A stretch of 64,000 bases of DNA from an uncultured Clostridia bacterium (GTDB lineage Bacteria; Bacillota; Clostridia; Peptostreptococcales; Anaerovoracaceae). The stretch is taken from NCBI GenBank assembly GCA_934234035.1, contig CAKQHH010000001.1, positions 186,001 to 250,000 of the forward strand. The letters run 5' to 3'. Shown here in pieces: positions 1-9,084 of this stretch; the stretch's first letter is position 1, and the number at the start of each line of letters is the position of its first letter. The translations under genes were made by a program, and so were the position numbers. The notes below the pieces were generated by a model. The model saw nothing but the letters and a program-made list of their open reading frames with translations, was not told the origin of the DNA and searched no databases.

Positions 1-2729
1 GATTTCTGCTTCTCGATTCCGCGCTCCTGATCCATCCGGTTCCGGTCCAGATCTGCGGTCAGCTGAACCTCTCGGTCTTCCAGCGCTTTCTTCTCCGCTT
101 TCAGTGCGGTTTCCTTTTCATCGGACTCCGCCCCGGAAGTGGTGAGAAGCAGCCGCTGCCGGTTCTGTTCCTCGTAATCCTCTTCGGCGGAATTCAGCGT
201 GTCTTCCTGTTCCGTAATGTCGTCGATGATTCGTTCAATGGTCTCGTTCATGGCCAGGATTTTCTGTTCCTGTTCACCGAGCCGGACCTTGTAAGAAACC
301 ACCTGCTCCTGACACTCCTCGGAATCTGCAGAATACCGCGCCACGTCGGCGCTCAGCTGCTCCGACTCTTCTTCCATGCGCCGAATTTCTTTCTCCGCTT
401 CGTCAATCTGATTCTTGTAGCGAAGAATCATGTCCTCCGCCCGTTTCAAATCGTCCTGAATGTTTTCCAGCTCCTCGGAGTAGCGGGAGGACGCGGTATC
501 ACTTTCTTTTACCAGGGACTCCGCATGATCCTTCTCGCTCTTCAAAACGCTGAGCTGGACTTCCAGCTCCTGAAGGCGCTGTGACAACTTCTTTCGCTCT
601 TCCTTCGCCGCATCCCGGGACTGAACGCATTCCTCACGGTAGGCCTTTCCCGTCTTCTGCGACGCGTGGAGGGATTCGATTTCCCGGTCCAGCGCGGCAA
701 TTTCTTTCTTTCGCTCCAGAAGGTTGGCGGATTTATTTCGATATCTTCCGCCGGTAATGGCACCGCTGGAGGAAATAACCTCGCCTTCCAGTGTCACAAT
801 CCGGAAACCGCCCGGCGCTCGCTTGGAAATTGCCACCGCACAGTCCATGTTGTCGGCAAGGATTACCCGGCCTAGCAGGTATCCGTAAATTTCCCGATAT
901 GCCGGATCAAAATCAATCATCTCCGCGGCAATGCCCAGATATCCGGCCATGCGCTCCGCCGCACCCGGTGATATGGGCCGGCTGTGGATTGACGCAATCG
1001 GAAGGAAGGTAGCCCTTCCCGCCCGAGCGGACTTCAGCCATTCCACGGCTTGTTTTGCCGATCGGTCGTCTTCGCATACGATGTTCTGCATGGCCCCGCC
1101 CAAAGCGGTTTCTATCGCCAGTTCATATCCGTCCGGCACCGACATCAGCTCGGACACCGTGCCGATTACACCCCGCAGGTTCTTCTGCATCACCGCTCGA
1201 ACCGCGTTGTTGTATCCTTCGTAGTTGTTTTCCATCTCTTCGATGGTGTTCCGCCGCGCCGTCTGGCGATTCACCTGCAGCAGAATCTCTTCCAGCCTTT
1301 TGGATGCCGCCGCGATCTTTTCCTCATAGCGGTGAATATCCTCCGTATGAGATTCCACCGTCCGGCGAAGGGTTTCCTGCTCCCGGACTTTTTCCGTAAA
1401 AGCAGTTTCGATCTCTTCCAGACGCGCCCGGTTCTGCTGAAGGTGCTCTTCTCGTCCTTCGCTTTCCGTGGAAATCTGCTCCATGCGGTCCTGCAGAGTC
1501 TTCTGATAATTCTTTAATGTATTGATTTCCGCCTGCCTGGATACGTTCTTGTTTCCCATATCCATCACGGATTCCCGGTTCTGCTCGATGCGTTCCCGAA
1601 GGATTCCGGTTTTCTTGGTTCGCTCGTTCAAGCGAACCACCGCATCTTGAAGTTCCCGGCGGTATTCTCTTTCGGTTTGCTCCAGTTCGTCGGCATCCTT
1701 TTCCACGGACTGCCGCTTTTCCTTTAAATCATCCAGCTTCGCCGTCGTGTCGGAAATAATTTCCTGAAGACGATTCAGATTGGTCTCGATATTGTTCAGC
1801 CGTTCGGAGTTAATCTGTCCCCGGTTGGTAATCAGGTTCAGTTCTTCCGTCTTCTCCCGCAGCTGCCGATTGCACTCCTCGTACTGCCGGCTCAGCTCTG
1901 CATCCCGGATTCGGCATTCCTCCACCTGACGGTCCAGCGCCGTTTTTTGCTCCAGCAGTTCATCGTATTCCCGCGTCAGTTCCTCCAGTTCGGCCTGTCC
2001 GCTTTCTACATTGCGCTCCAGGTTTCCGATGCTGTGCAGGATGATATTCACCGCCAGCACCTTATACCGATCTCGTAGCCGAATGTATTCCTGCGCCTTC
2101 TCGGAGTCCTCCTTGAGGCCGCCGATTCGGTCTTCGATTTCCGAAATGATATCGCGGACACGCTCCAGATTGTCCGATGCGGACACCAGCTTCCGCTCCG
2201 CATCCTGCTTGCGGGTTTTGTAGGAAACGATTCCCGCCGCCTCTTCGAAAATCTCCCGTCGATTCTCCGGCTTGGTGCTGACAATCTCTTGAATCTTGCC
2301 TTGACCGATAATAGAATATCCGTCAACTCCGATTCCGGTGTCCATGAACAGCTCCCGCACATCCTTTAAACGGCAGTTATTTCCGTTAATCAGGTATTCG
2401 CTCTCTCCGGAACGGTACATCCGTCGAGTTACCGCTACTTCGTTATAGTCAACCGGCAGCATTCCGGAAGAGTTGTCGACAACCAGAGATACCTCCGCCA
2501 TGCCTTTCGGCTTCCGGCTGGTGGTTCCGGCAAAAATAACCTCATCCATCTTATTTCCGCGAAGCTGCTTCGGGCTCTGTTCTCCCAGCACCCACCGAAG
2601 CGCATCGCTGATGTTGCTCTTTCCGCTGCCGTTTGGACCGACAATACAGGTGATTCCATCATTCAGTTCAATACAGACCGGGTCCGCAAAAGACTTGAAA
2701 CCCTGCATCTCGATTCGCTTAAATTGCAA
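1..2729 (-). CDS. smc: Chromosome segregation protein SMC (partial, C-terminus beyond window)
   Basis: SMC is the ATPase that, with ScpA/ScpB, organises and segregates the nucleoid. The N-terminus reads MQFKRIEMQGFKSFADP, followed by a P-loop GPNGSGKSN at residues 31-39. Long Glu/Lys/Arg-rich coiled coils flank a hinge at about residues 515-640 (GVIGTVSEL, then RATFLPI). About 909 codons are visible; the second coil ends and the C-terminal ATPase half (signature, Walker B) lies off the left edge. I chose the TTG start at 2729 because it lies after GAAAGGGG and gives the family N-terminus; the first in-frame ATG is seven codons later and would cut into the conserved MYLKRLEIQGFKSFA-type beginning. 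It starts 3 nt after the rnc stop, the common rnc-smc arrangement, so it is probably cotranscribed. Confidence 0.95.
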   Translation of the reverse strand, partial: MQFKRIEMQGFKSFADPVCIELNDGITCIVGPNGSGKSNISDALRWVLGEQSPKQLRGNKMDEVIFAGTTSRKPKGMAEVSLVVDNSSGMLPVDYNEVAVTRRMYRSGESEYLINGNNCRLKDVRELFMDTGIGVDGYSIIGQGKIQEIVSTKPENRREIFEEAAGIVSYKTRKQDAERKLVSASDNLERVRDIISEIEDRIGGLKEDSEKAQEYIRLRDRYKVLAVNIILHSIGNLERNVESGQAELEELTREYDELLEQKTALDRQVEECRIRDAELSRQYEECNRQLREKTEELNLITNRGQINSERLNNIETNLNRLQEIISDTTAKLDDLKEKRQSVEKDADELEQTEREYRRELQDAVVRLNERTKKTGILRERIEQNRESVMDMGNKNVSRQAEINTLKNYQKTLQDRMEQISTESEGREEHLQQNRARLEEIETAFTEKVREQETLRRTVESHTEDIHRYEEKIAAASKRLEEILLQVNRQTARRNTIEEMENNYEGYNNAVRAVMQKNLRGVIGTVSELMSVPDGYELAIETALGGAMQNIVCEDDRSAKQAVEWLKSARAGRATFLPIASIHSRPISPGAAERMAGYLGIAAEMIDFDPAYREIYGYLLGRVILADNMDCAVAISKRAPGGFRIVTLEGEVISSSGAITGGRYRNKSANLLERKKEIAALDREIESLHASQKTGKAYREECVQSRDAAKEERKKLSQRLQELEVQLSVLKSEKDHAESLVKESDTASSRYSEELENIQDDLKRAEDMILRYKNQIDEAEKEIRRMEEESEQLSADVARYSADSEECQEQVVSYKVRLGEQEQKILAMNETIERIIDDITEQEDTLNSAEEDYEEQNRQRLLLTTSGAESDEKETALKAEKKALEDREVQLTADLDRNRMDQERGIEKQK

Positions 2730-2732
2730 TGA

Positions 2733-3422
2733 TTAAACCCCTTTCATCAGCACTTTTCTGGCTGCTTCCTGTTCCGCCGCTTTTTTACTGTGTCCGGAAC
2801 CGGTGGCCAGAACGGCATCGTCTACTTTTACCTGTACCGTAAAAACCTTTCGATGATCCGGTCCGCTTTCCGAGACCAACTCATACCGAATTCTTACGTT
2901 TTTATATCGCTCCTGCAGCTTCTCCTGCAGTGCGGTCTTATAATCGTGATATAGCTTTCCCTGCAGCGCCAGCAGAATATTCTCCTCAAACAGCTTCAGC
3001 ACCACCCGGTTCGCGCAGTCGTAGCCGCTCTCCCGAATGATGGCGCCGATAATGGCCTCCACCGCATCCGCCAGAATGGAATCCTTCTCCCGGCCGCCGT
3101 ACATTTCCTCTCCGTTTCCCAGAAAAAGAAAGTCGCCCAGCCCGATGTGCCGGGCAATGGTCGCCAGCGAACGCTCGCAGACGATGTTGGCACGAGTCTT
3201 GGAAAGAACTCCTTCCGGTTGGTTCGGCATCACCTCGTACAGCTTGTTCCCGATGATGGCGTCCAGATACGCATCCCCGATGAATTCCAGCCGTTCGTTG
3301 TTTTCCGAATACGCCAAATCATGCTCGGAGGCATAGGAACTATGCGTTAGAGCATGAGTCAGCAATTTTTTGTCTTGAAAAGAATATCCCAGATTGCGTT
3401 CCAGGACTGAGTAATCCTTCAT
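2733..3422 (-). CDS. rnc: Ribonuclease III
   Basis: Double-strand-specific endoribonuclease that processes rRNA precursors and structured mRNAs. The protein has 229 residues, normal for the family. The RNase III signature NERLEFIGD lies at residues 42-50, and the second acidic motif DAVEAIIGA follows; together these supply the Mg2+-binding catalytic carboxylates. The C-terminal third (from about residue 158) is a double-stranded-RNA-binding domain ending in SGHSKKAAEQEAA. Its ATG begins at the base immediately after the plsX stop codon, and smc follows after 3 nt, so the three genes look translationally linked. Confidence 0.96.
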   Translation of the reverse strand: MKDYSVLERNLGYSFQDKKLLTHALTHSSYASEHDLAYSENNERLEFIGDAYLDAIIGNKLYEVMPNQPEGVLSKTRANIVCERSLATIARHIGLGDFLFLGNGEEMYGGREKDSILADAVEAIIGAIIRESGYDCANRVVLKLFEENILLALQGKLYHDYKTALQEKLQERYKNVRIRYELVSESGPDHRKVFTVQVKVDDAVLATGSGHSKKAAEQEAARKVLMKGV

Positions 3423-4433
3423 CTATTCCTCTCCCGAAGATTTTTCCGTAATCGCATTCGCAATCAGTGCGGTTACGTCCTGTTCCACGTACGGAACCGC
3501 CTTTAAGATTGCGTTGTATACGGCATTCGCCTTGGAGCTTCCGTGAATCTTCAGTACCGGTCCCTTCAATCCCAGGATTGGAGCGCCGCCCTCTTCGGAG
3601 TAGTCGAACTCCTTCTTGATTTCCTTCAGCTTGTTGTAGGACAGCAGCGCGCCGGCTTTTGCCACAAGGCCTTCCGCCATCTTCTGCTTAATGCGCTTCA
3701 TCACCGCAAGGGCCACGCCCTCGGAACTCTTCAGGAACACGTTTCCGGAGAAACCGTCCGTTACCACAACATCACAGCAGCCGAACGGCACATCTCGGCC
3801 TTCACAGTTGCCCTTGAAGTTAATGTCCGCATTTCGAAGGAGTTCGAAGGATTCCTTGTGAAGAGGATCCCCCTTCTCTTCTTCCGCGCCCACATTCAGA
3901 AGCATCACTTCCGGATTCTCGATGCCTTTCACCTTTTCCACAAAAATACTTCCCATAATGCCGTACTGCAGCAGGTATTCCGGACGGGACTCCGCATTGG
4001 CGCCACAATCCAGAATCAGGGATGTATCGTTCATGCCGATTTTCGGAAAGAACGCCGCAATTGCCGGACGCTTGATGCCGCGAATTCTGCCCAGAATCAG
4101 CAAACCCGCGGACAGCAGTGCGCCGGTGCTGCCGCCGGAAATGAACGCATCCACTTCTCCTTCTTTTAGCATACGCATTCCTTTAGAAATGGAAGAATCC
4201 TTCTTCTTCCGAACCGCCATCGCCGGCGACTCGTTGTTGGAAATCACTTCCGTTGCGTTTACGACTTCGATATTATCTCCGTTCCAGTTCAGGGCCTGCA
4301 GGCACTCGTTGATGCGCTCTTCCTGGCCGATGATAGAAACGGTACCGGAAATCTCCTTCGCCGCCTGAACGGCACCCTTTACGATTTCCTCCGGTGCATG
4401 GTCTCCTCCCATGCCGTCAATCATAATATTCAT
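3423..4433 (-). CDS. plsX: Phosphate acyltransferase PlsX
   Basis: PlsX makes acyl-phosphate from acyl-ACP and phosphate, the first step of glycerophospholipid synthesis in most Firmicutes; it acts at the inner face of the membrane. The 336-residue product has the family opening IMIDGMGGDHAPEEIVKG and conserved segments SGGSTGALL, DCGAN and VVTDGFSGNVFLK. The ATG at 4433 sits after GGGAGAAAGCT. In many Clostridia plsX is followed by acpP and then rnc; here acpP is absent and the stop codon abuts the rnc start. A 17-bp palindrome overlaps the probable -10 box upstream (4467-4483). Confidence 0.95.
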   Translation of the reverse strand: MNIMIDGMGGDHAPEEIVKGAVQAAKEISGTVSIIGQEERINECLQALNWNGDNIEVVNATEVISNNESPAMAVRKKKDSSISKGMRMLKEGEVDAFISGGSTGALLSAGLLILGRIRGIKRPAIAAFFPKIGMNDTSLILDCGANAESRPEYLLQYGIMGSIFVEKVKGIENPEVMLLNVGAEEEKGDPLHKESFELLRNADINFKGNCEGRDVPFGCCDVVVTDGFSGNVFLKSSEGVALAVMKRIKQKMAEGLVAKAGALLSYNKLKEIKKEFDYSEEGGAPILGLKGPVLKIHGSSKANAVYNAILKAVPYVEQDVTALIANAITEKSSGEE

Positions 4434-4466
4434 AGCTTTCTCCCGTTTTCGTTTAACAAAACCTAA

Positions 4467-4483
4467 TGTGATATTATATCACA
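4467..4483 (-). promoter_or_regulatory. 17-bp palindrome over the probable plsX -10 box
   Basis: The 17 bases are a perfect inverted repeat, TGTGATAT, one central base, ATATCACA. On the minus strand it contains TATAAT, placed about 40 bp upstream of the plsX start. Such a symmetrical site over a -10 box is typical of a repressor operator. The sequence does not look like the FapR site known from Bacillus. Function is inferred. Confidence 0.45.
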
Positions 4484-4523
4484 CTTCTTCGGTCTTTGTC
4501 TTTCAATAATCTATAAAAGAACT

Positions 4524-5558
4524 TTAGCGCAGGCGAAGTTGTCCGCAAGCCGCATCGATATCGGCGCCCAAAGTCCGTCGAACCGTCACCGCAACGTGAT
4601 TCTCTTCCAGGATTCTGCGGAATCGCTGTACTGACTCCCGGTTCGGCGTATCATAACCGGTGCCTTCCACCTTGTTCAGCGGGATCAGATTCACGTGGGT
4701 CTGCCAGCCCTTCAGCCGGCCCGCCAGTTCCAACGCATTCTCCCTCGAGTCGTTAAACCCATCGATTAAGGCGTACTCGAAGGTAATCCGCCGTCCGGTA
4801 ACCTTCGCATATTCCCGGCAGACTCCCATAAGCTCATCGTATCCGTACTTGCGGGTCACCGGCATGGACTGCCGGCGAATCTCCTCGTTCGGTGCGTGAA
4901 GGGAGATGGCTAGGTTCACCTGAGGAAAATCCTCCATGAACTTCCGGATGCCCGGAATCACGCCGCAGGTGGACACGGTAATGTTTCGATAGCTGAGGTT
5001 GTATCCGTCCGGATGGTGAATCAGTCTCAGAAAGCCGGCCATATTTTCATAGTTGTCAAAAGGCTCGCCGATGCCCATCATCACCACGTGGTTGATGTCC
5101 TCTCCCGTCAGGTTTCGCATCGCAAATACCTGGGCCAGCATCTCTCCCGCCGTCAAGCTTCGATCCAAGCCTTTCCGCGTGGACGCACAGAAAGTGCACC
5201 CCATCCGGCAGCCCACCTGGGATGAGATGCAGATGGAGTTTCCATAGCTGTATTTCATAAATACGGATTCCACCCGGCTTCCGTCCCGAAATTCGAACAG
5301 GCACTTGCGCGTGCCGTCGGTGCGGGACTGCTGGTCATATATCACCCGGGGAATATCAATGCAATACTGCTCTTTTAGTTTCTCTCGAAAGGTTTTCGGC
5401 AGGTTGCTCATTTCATCAAAGTCACAAACCCCTTTCGACAGCCACCGGAAGAGCTGCTTCGCCCGGAACTTTTTTTCACCCAACTCAGAAACGACCCCGA
5501 CTAATTCGTCGGGATCGTTTCCAAGTATATTCTTTAATTCTGTATTTGAATTGTTCAT
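4524..5558 (-). CDS. rlmN: 23S rRNA/tRNA dual-specificity adenine C2-methyltransferase RlmN
   Basis: Radical-SAM enzyme that methylates C2 of A2503 in 23S rRNA and A37 in some tRNAs. The radical-SAM cluster motif CxxxCxxC is seen as C117, C121 and C124 (GCRMGCTFCAS), and the second catalytic cysteine near the C-terminus is C338 (DIDAACGQL). Length 344 is normal. The ATG overlaps the ileS stop by one base (TAATG), pointing to coupled translation behind ileS. A 90-bp gap with its own probable promoter separates it from plsX downstream. Confidence 0.95.
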   Translation of the reverse strand: MNNSNTELKNILGNDPDELVGVVSELGEKKFRAKQLFRWLSKGVCDFDEMSNLPKTFREKLKEQYCIDIPRVIYDQQSRTDGTRKCLFEFRDGSRVESVFMKYSYGNSICISSQVGCRMGCTFCASTRKGLDRSLTAGEMLAQVFAMRNLTGEDINHVVMMGIGEPFDNYENMAGFLRLIHHPDGYNLSYRNITVSTCGVIPGIRKFMEDFPQVNLAISLHAPNEEIRRQSMPVTRKYGYDELMGVCREYAKVTGRRITFEYALIDGFNDSRENALELAGRLKGWQTHVNLIPLNKVEGTGYDTPNRESVQRFRRILEENHVAVTVRRTLGADIDAACGQLRLR

Positions 5559-8500
5559 TATACTCTTTCTACTGCAATGCCAGTATCGTGACCGTTAATG
5601 TCGAATACCTCAATGCCTTCCTTCGCAGCAATCTCGTCTGCCAAGGTCTCGGACATGATGTGGTCCTTCGCTCCGTTAACGGCGTTCTGAATCTCTTCGT
5701 CCGCAGCCAGATAGATTCGGATGTGATCCATCATCTCAAAGTCGTGCTGCTTTCTCAGCTGCTGTACCTTGGAAATGATTTCGCGAACATATCCTTCGTC
5801 GATCAGCTCCGGTGTCAGAGTGGTTTCCAGAATGGTGAATACGTTGTTCTCCATGCCAACCACGAAGCCTTCCTTTGCGGAAATACGAACGTCCAGATAA
5901 TCTTCCGGAATCTCGTAGTCTTCGCCACCCAGGTTCATGGTAACAGATCCGCCCTGAACTTCCGCAATCAGCTTCTTGGCATCACATTCTGCCAGCTTCT
6001 TGCCGAACTCCTTGACATTCTTGCCCAGTGCTTTTCCGGCTTCACGGAAGTTTGGCTTGATGGAGAAGTTCATATACTTATCCAGTTCCGGCTCAAACAC
6101 AACGTTCTTTACGTTGAGCTCTTCCTGAATCAGCGGAACCAGGTCGCTGATGATGGATTCGTAGCTTCCGTCGATGATGACTTCCTGAAGCGGCTGACGA
6201 ACCTTCAGCTTTTCCTTTTCACGGGTTCCACGGCCCAAGTTCACCAGTGTTTTTACCAGACCCATTCTCTCCTCAACCTTCTCGTCAATCAGACTTTCGT
6301 CTGCTTCCGGATAGTATGCGGTGTGAACGGTTTCGTTTCCGGTAAGCTTGATGTACATCTCATCGGAAAGGAACGGTGCAATCGGTGCAATCAGTTTCGC
6401 AACGCCTACCAGAATCTCGTAAGTGGTGGCGAATACGCTCTTCTTATCCTCATCCATCTCTTCCGCGTAGAATCTTCTTCTTGCCCGGCGGATATACCAG
6501 TTGGACAGATCCTCTACGACGAAATCGTTGATGGTGCGAACCATTCTCATGTGCTCGTAAGAATCTAGCGCAGCGGTAGCTTCCCGGATGCACTTGTTGT
6601 ATCTGGAAATAATCCAGCGATCCAGTTCCGGACGGTTCTCATACGGAACCTGCAGGGATGCCACATCCAAATCTTCCAGGTTGGAGTACAGTACGAAGAA
6701 GTTGTAGATGTTCTTCAGGGTTCCGAAGAACTTGCTGACTACTTCCTTCACGCCGTCCTCGTCGAACCGGGTTGGGGTCCATGCCGGAGAGGTGGATACC
6801 AGGTACCATCTCAGCGCATCGGCGCCGTATTTGTCCAGCAGTTCAAACGGAGAAACCGTATTTCCTCTGGACTTGGACATCTTCTTTCCTTCTTTGTCCA
6901 GAATCAGGTCGTTCACCAGTACGTTCTTGTACGGTGCTCTTCCCATAATGAATGTGGAAATTGCCATCAGGGAGTAGAACCAACCTCTGGTCTGGTCGAT
7001 ACCTTCGCAGATAAAGTCTGCCGGGAACAGCTCCTTCTCAAAGCGATCCTTATTCTCAAATGGGTAGTGCCACTGAGCGTACGGCATCGCACCGGAGTCG
7101 AACCAGCAGTCCATAACTTCCGGGATACGGGTCATGGTCTTTCCGCACTCCGGACAAGTGAGGTGAATATCATCCACGTACGGACGGTGCAGATCGATGG
7201 TCTCCGGATCAACGGCTTCAACGCCCTTTTCCTTCAGCTCTTCTCTGCTGCCGATGCATTCCAGATGACCGCATTCACAGCGCCAGATCGGAATCGGCGT
7301 TCCCCAATATCTGGATCTGGAAATTGCCCAGTCCTTTACTTCTGCCAGCCAGTTGCCGAAACGCTTCTCGCCAACGAAAGGCGGGTACCAATTCACGGTA
7401 TTGTTGTTCTCTACCAGCTGATCCTTCAGCTTGCTCATCTCGATGTACCAGCCCGGCTTTGCATAGTATACCAGCGGAGTACCGCATCTCCAACAGTGCG
7501 GATAGTTGTGGACCATCTTCTGCTTGGAGTATACCTTGTTCTCTCCTGCCAGATACTTGAGAATCTCAACGTCCAGACCATCTTCCATTACGAAGCGGCC
7601 GGCCCATGGAGTCTCGGTGAATCTGCCCTTCTCGTCTACCGGTCTTGCAAACGGAACGTTGTAGCGACGGCAGGTGTTGTAGTCGTCTTCACCGAATGCA
7701 TAAGCGGTGTGAACCAGACCGGTACCATCCTCGGTGCTGACATAATCCGCACATGCAACGAAGAACGCCTTCTTGTCTCCGTCTTCCATCTTTACGAAAG
7801 GCATGAGCTGCTCGTATTCCTGATACTCCAGATCCTTACCCTTCATGGTTTCCAGGACTTCGTACCTGCCTTCTCCCAGCACCTTGTCTGCCAAAGCCTG
7901 AGCGACGATCAGCACGTTGCCTTCTTCCGGTCCTTCCAGCATCTTCGCACGGATGTAATCCACTTCCGGACCCACGGTAATCAGCACGTTGGACGGCAGG
8001 GTCCACGGTGTGGTGGTCCATGCCAGGAAGTACTCGTTGTCCATGCCCTTGCGCTTGAACTTGCAGGTTACAGTCAGTACGGAAATCTCCTTGTATCCCT
8101 GCGCAACCTCGTGGGAAGCCAGTCCCGTTCCGCAGCGCGCGCAGTACGGCTGTACCTTGTGGCCTTCGTAGATCAGTCCGGCATCGAAGAACTTCTTCAG
8201 AATCCACCAGCCGGATTCGATGTAATCGTTCTTGTATGTAATATACGGATCATCCAGGTCCGCCATGTACGCCATGCGATCGGACATATCCGTCCACATG
8301 CTGGTGTACTTGAATACGGACTCACGGCACTTCTCGTTGAATTCCTTAATGCCGTACTTCTCGATGTCCTGCTTGCCGTTCATTCCCAGCTGCTTCTCCA
8401 CCTCAATCTCAACCGGCAGTCCGTGGGTATCCCATCCGGCCTTTCTCTTAACCTGGAATCCCTTCATCGTCTTGTACCGGTTAATGGAGTCCTTCAGGGT

Positions 8501-8683
8501 TCTCGCCATAACGTGGTGAATACCCGGCTTGCCGTTTGCTGTCGGTGGTCCTTCGAAAAAGACGAAGCTTGGGCAATCTTCTCTTTCCTTTACGCAGCGG
8601 TCCAGAAGATCAATGTCTTTCCAATGATTGACCTGTTCTTCCTGGGTTTCTGCGACGGATTTTTCTGATAAATTCTCAAACAT
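5558..8683 (-). CDS. ileS: Isoleucyl-tRNA synthetase, long (type 2, eukaryote-like) form
   Basis: Charges tRNA-Ile with isoleucine. At 1041 residues it belongs to the long IleRS class, with the ATP-binding signature as PPTANGKPGIHHVMA (residues 46-60) and KMSKSRG near residue 600; the editing domain contains WTTTPWTLPSN. A helical anticodon-binding region and a long C-terminal extension follow. Known type 2 IleRS enzymes are naturally tolerant of mupirocin; whether this one is has to be inferred from class membership. The start ATG follows GGAAGGAATTGGAAC. The leader lacks any recognisable T-box (no AGGGTGG-type box), although ileS is a frequent T-box target in Firmicutes. Confidence 0.96.
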   Translation of the reverse strand: MFENLSEKSVAETQEEQVNHWKDIDLLDRCVKEREDCPSFVFFEGPPTANGKPGIHHVMARTLKDSINRYKTMKGFQVKRKAGWDTHGLPVEIEVEKQLGMNGKQDIEKYGIKEFNEKCRESVFKYTSMWTDMSDRMAYMADLDDPYITYKNDYIESGWWILKKFFDAGLIYEGHKVQPYCARCGTGLASHEVAQGYKEISVLTVTCKFKRKGMDNEYFLAWTTTPWTLPSNVLITVGPEVDYIRAKMLEGPEEGNVLIVAQALADKVLGEGRYEVLETMKGKDLEYQEYEQLMPFVKMEDGDKKAFFVACADYVSTEDGTGLVHTAYAFGEDDYNTCRRYNVPFARPVDEKGRFTETPWAGRFVMEDGLDVEILKYLAGENKVYSKQKMVHNYPHCWRCGTPLVYYAKPGWYIEMSKLKDQLVENNNTVNWYPPFVGEKRFGNWLAEVKDWAISRSRYWGTPIPIWRCECGHLECIGSREELKEKGVEAVDPETIDLHRPYVDDIHLTCPECGKTMTRIPEVMDCWFDSGAMPYAQWHYPFENKDRFEKELFPADFICEGIDQTRGWFYSLMAISTFIMGRAPYKNVLVNDLILDKEGKKMSKSRGNTVSPFELLDKYGADALRWYLVSTSPAWTPTRFDEDGVKEVVSKFFGTLKNIYNFFVLYSNLEDLDVASLQVPYENRPELDRWIISRYNKCIREATAALDSYEHMRMVRTINDFVVEDLSNWYIRRARRRFYAEEMDEDKKSVFATTYEILVGVAKLIAPIAPFLSDEMYIKLTGNETVHTAYYPEADESLIDEKVEERMGLVKTLVNLGRGTREKEKLKVRQPLQEVIIDGSYESIISDLVPLIQEELNVKNVVFEPELDKYMNFSIKPNFREAGKALGKNVKEFGKKLAECDAKKLIAEVQGGSVTMNLGGEDYEIPEDYLDVRISAKEGFVVGMENNVFTILETTLTPELIDEGYVREIISKVQQLRKQHDFEMMDHIRIYLAADEEIQNAVNGAKDHIMSETLADEIAAKEGIEVFDINGHDTGIAVERV

Positions 8684-8779
8684 GTTCCAATTCCTTCCGT
8701 CGATTTATTGAATGAATAAAAAGAAATGCGATTATTCGGGGGGTTCCGGAGAATCGTACTTCTTTTGACCCAATCTAAA

Positions 8780-8827
8780 ATTAGTTTCTAACTAATACAA
8801 TATAGTATAAAATTTATTAAAAGTCAA
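8780..8827 (-). promoter_or_regulatory. ileS promoter with palindrome across the start point
   Basis: Minus-strand -35 TTGACT (8822-8827), a 17-bp spacer and -10 TATATT (8799-8804) form a good sigma-A promoter. Immediately downstream, 8780-8796 is a perfect inverted repeat with 7-bp arms (ATTAGTT, three bases, AACTAAT) that would cover the transcription start. This looks like an operator, or a hairpin at the very 5' end of the message. The leader to the ileS ATG is about 110 nt. Confidence 0.6.
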
Positions 8828-8925
8828 CAATTTAAATGCACAAAATCGTACTCATTATCTAAATGTCAGATGCTGTTTCGCTCAATATATTTTGATATTT
8901 GGCATAGTGCCCACCTTCTTTCATA

Positions 8926-9061
8926 CTACAGTTCTTCCGCCTTATAGATATTATATCCCTCGTATTTCAAACAGCCAAACAGCCTTCTTCTTGCTAATCT
9001 GTTCTTGAACTCTCTCAAGTTCCGCAGAGTCGGCTATTCCCAAAATATTTTCAAGTGCCAT
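8926..9061 (-). pseudogene. Remnant of a Fic-family gene with internal deletion
   Basis: From an ATG at 9061 behind a GGGAGG site the frame reads MALENILGIADSAELERVQE, then QISKKKA, which matches the usual N-terminus of Firmicute Fic/DOC proteins. After about 28 residues it runs out at a stop (8951). In a shifted frame the next bases read YEGYNIYKAEEL followed by a stop at 8926, which resembles the usual C-terminal tail of the same family. The catalytic HPFxxGNG core is missing. A tandem 8-bp repeat (AAACAGCC, 8969-8984) sits at the junction. The rest of the 8684-9084 gap holds the ileS promoter and one possible 21-codon ORF (8859-8924, start MKEGGHYAKYQ) with no recognisable function. Family assignment is from memory of the conserved ends. 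Confidence 0.6.
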
Positions 9062-9084
9062 ATTTATCCTCCCGCTCTTTTACA

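Noticed and set aside
1050..1517. Plus-strand frames opposite smc
   Set aside because: They lie inside the conserved SMC coding sequence and resemble no known protein.
8684..8800. T-box leader for ileS
   Set aside because: No AGGGTGGNACCGCG-type box or terminator/antiterminator pair found on the minus strand.
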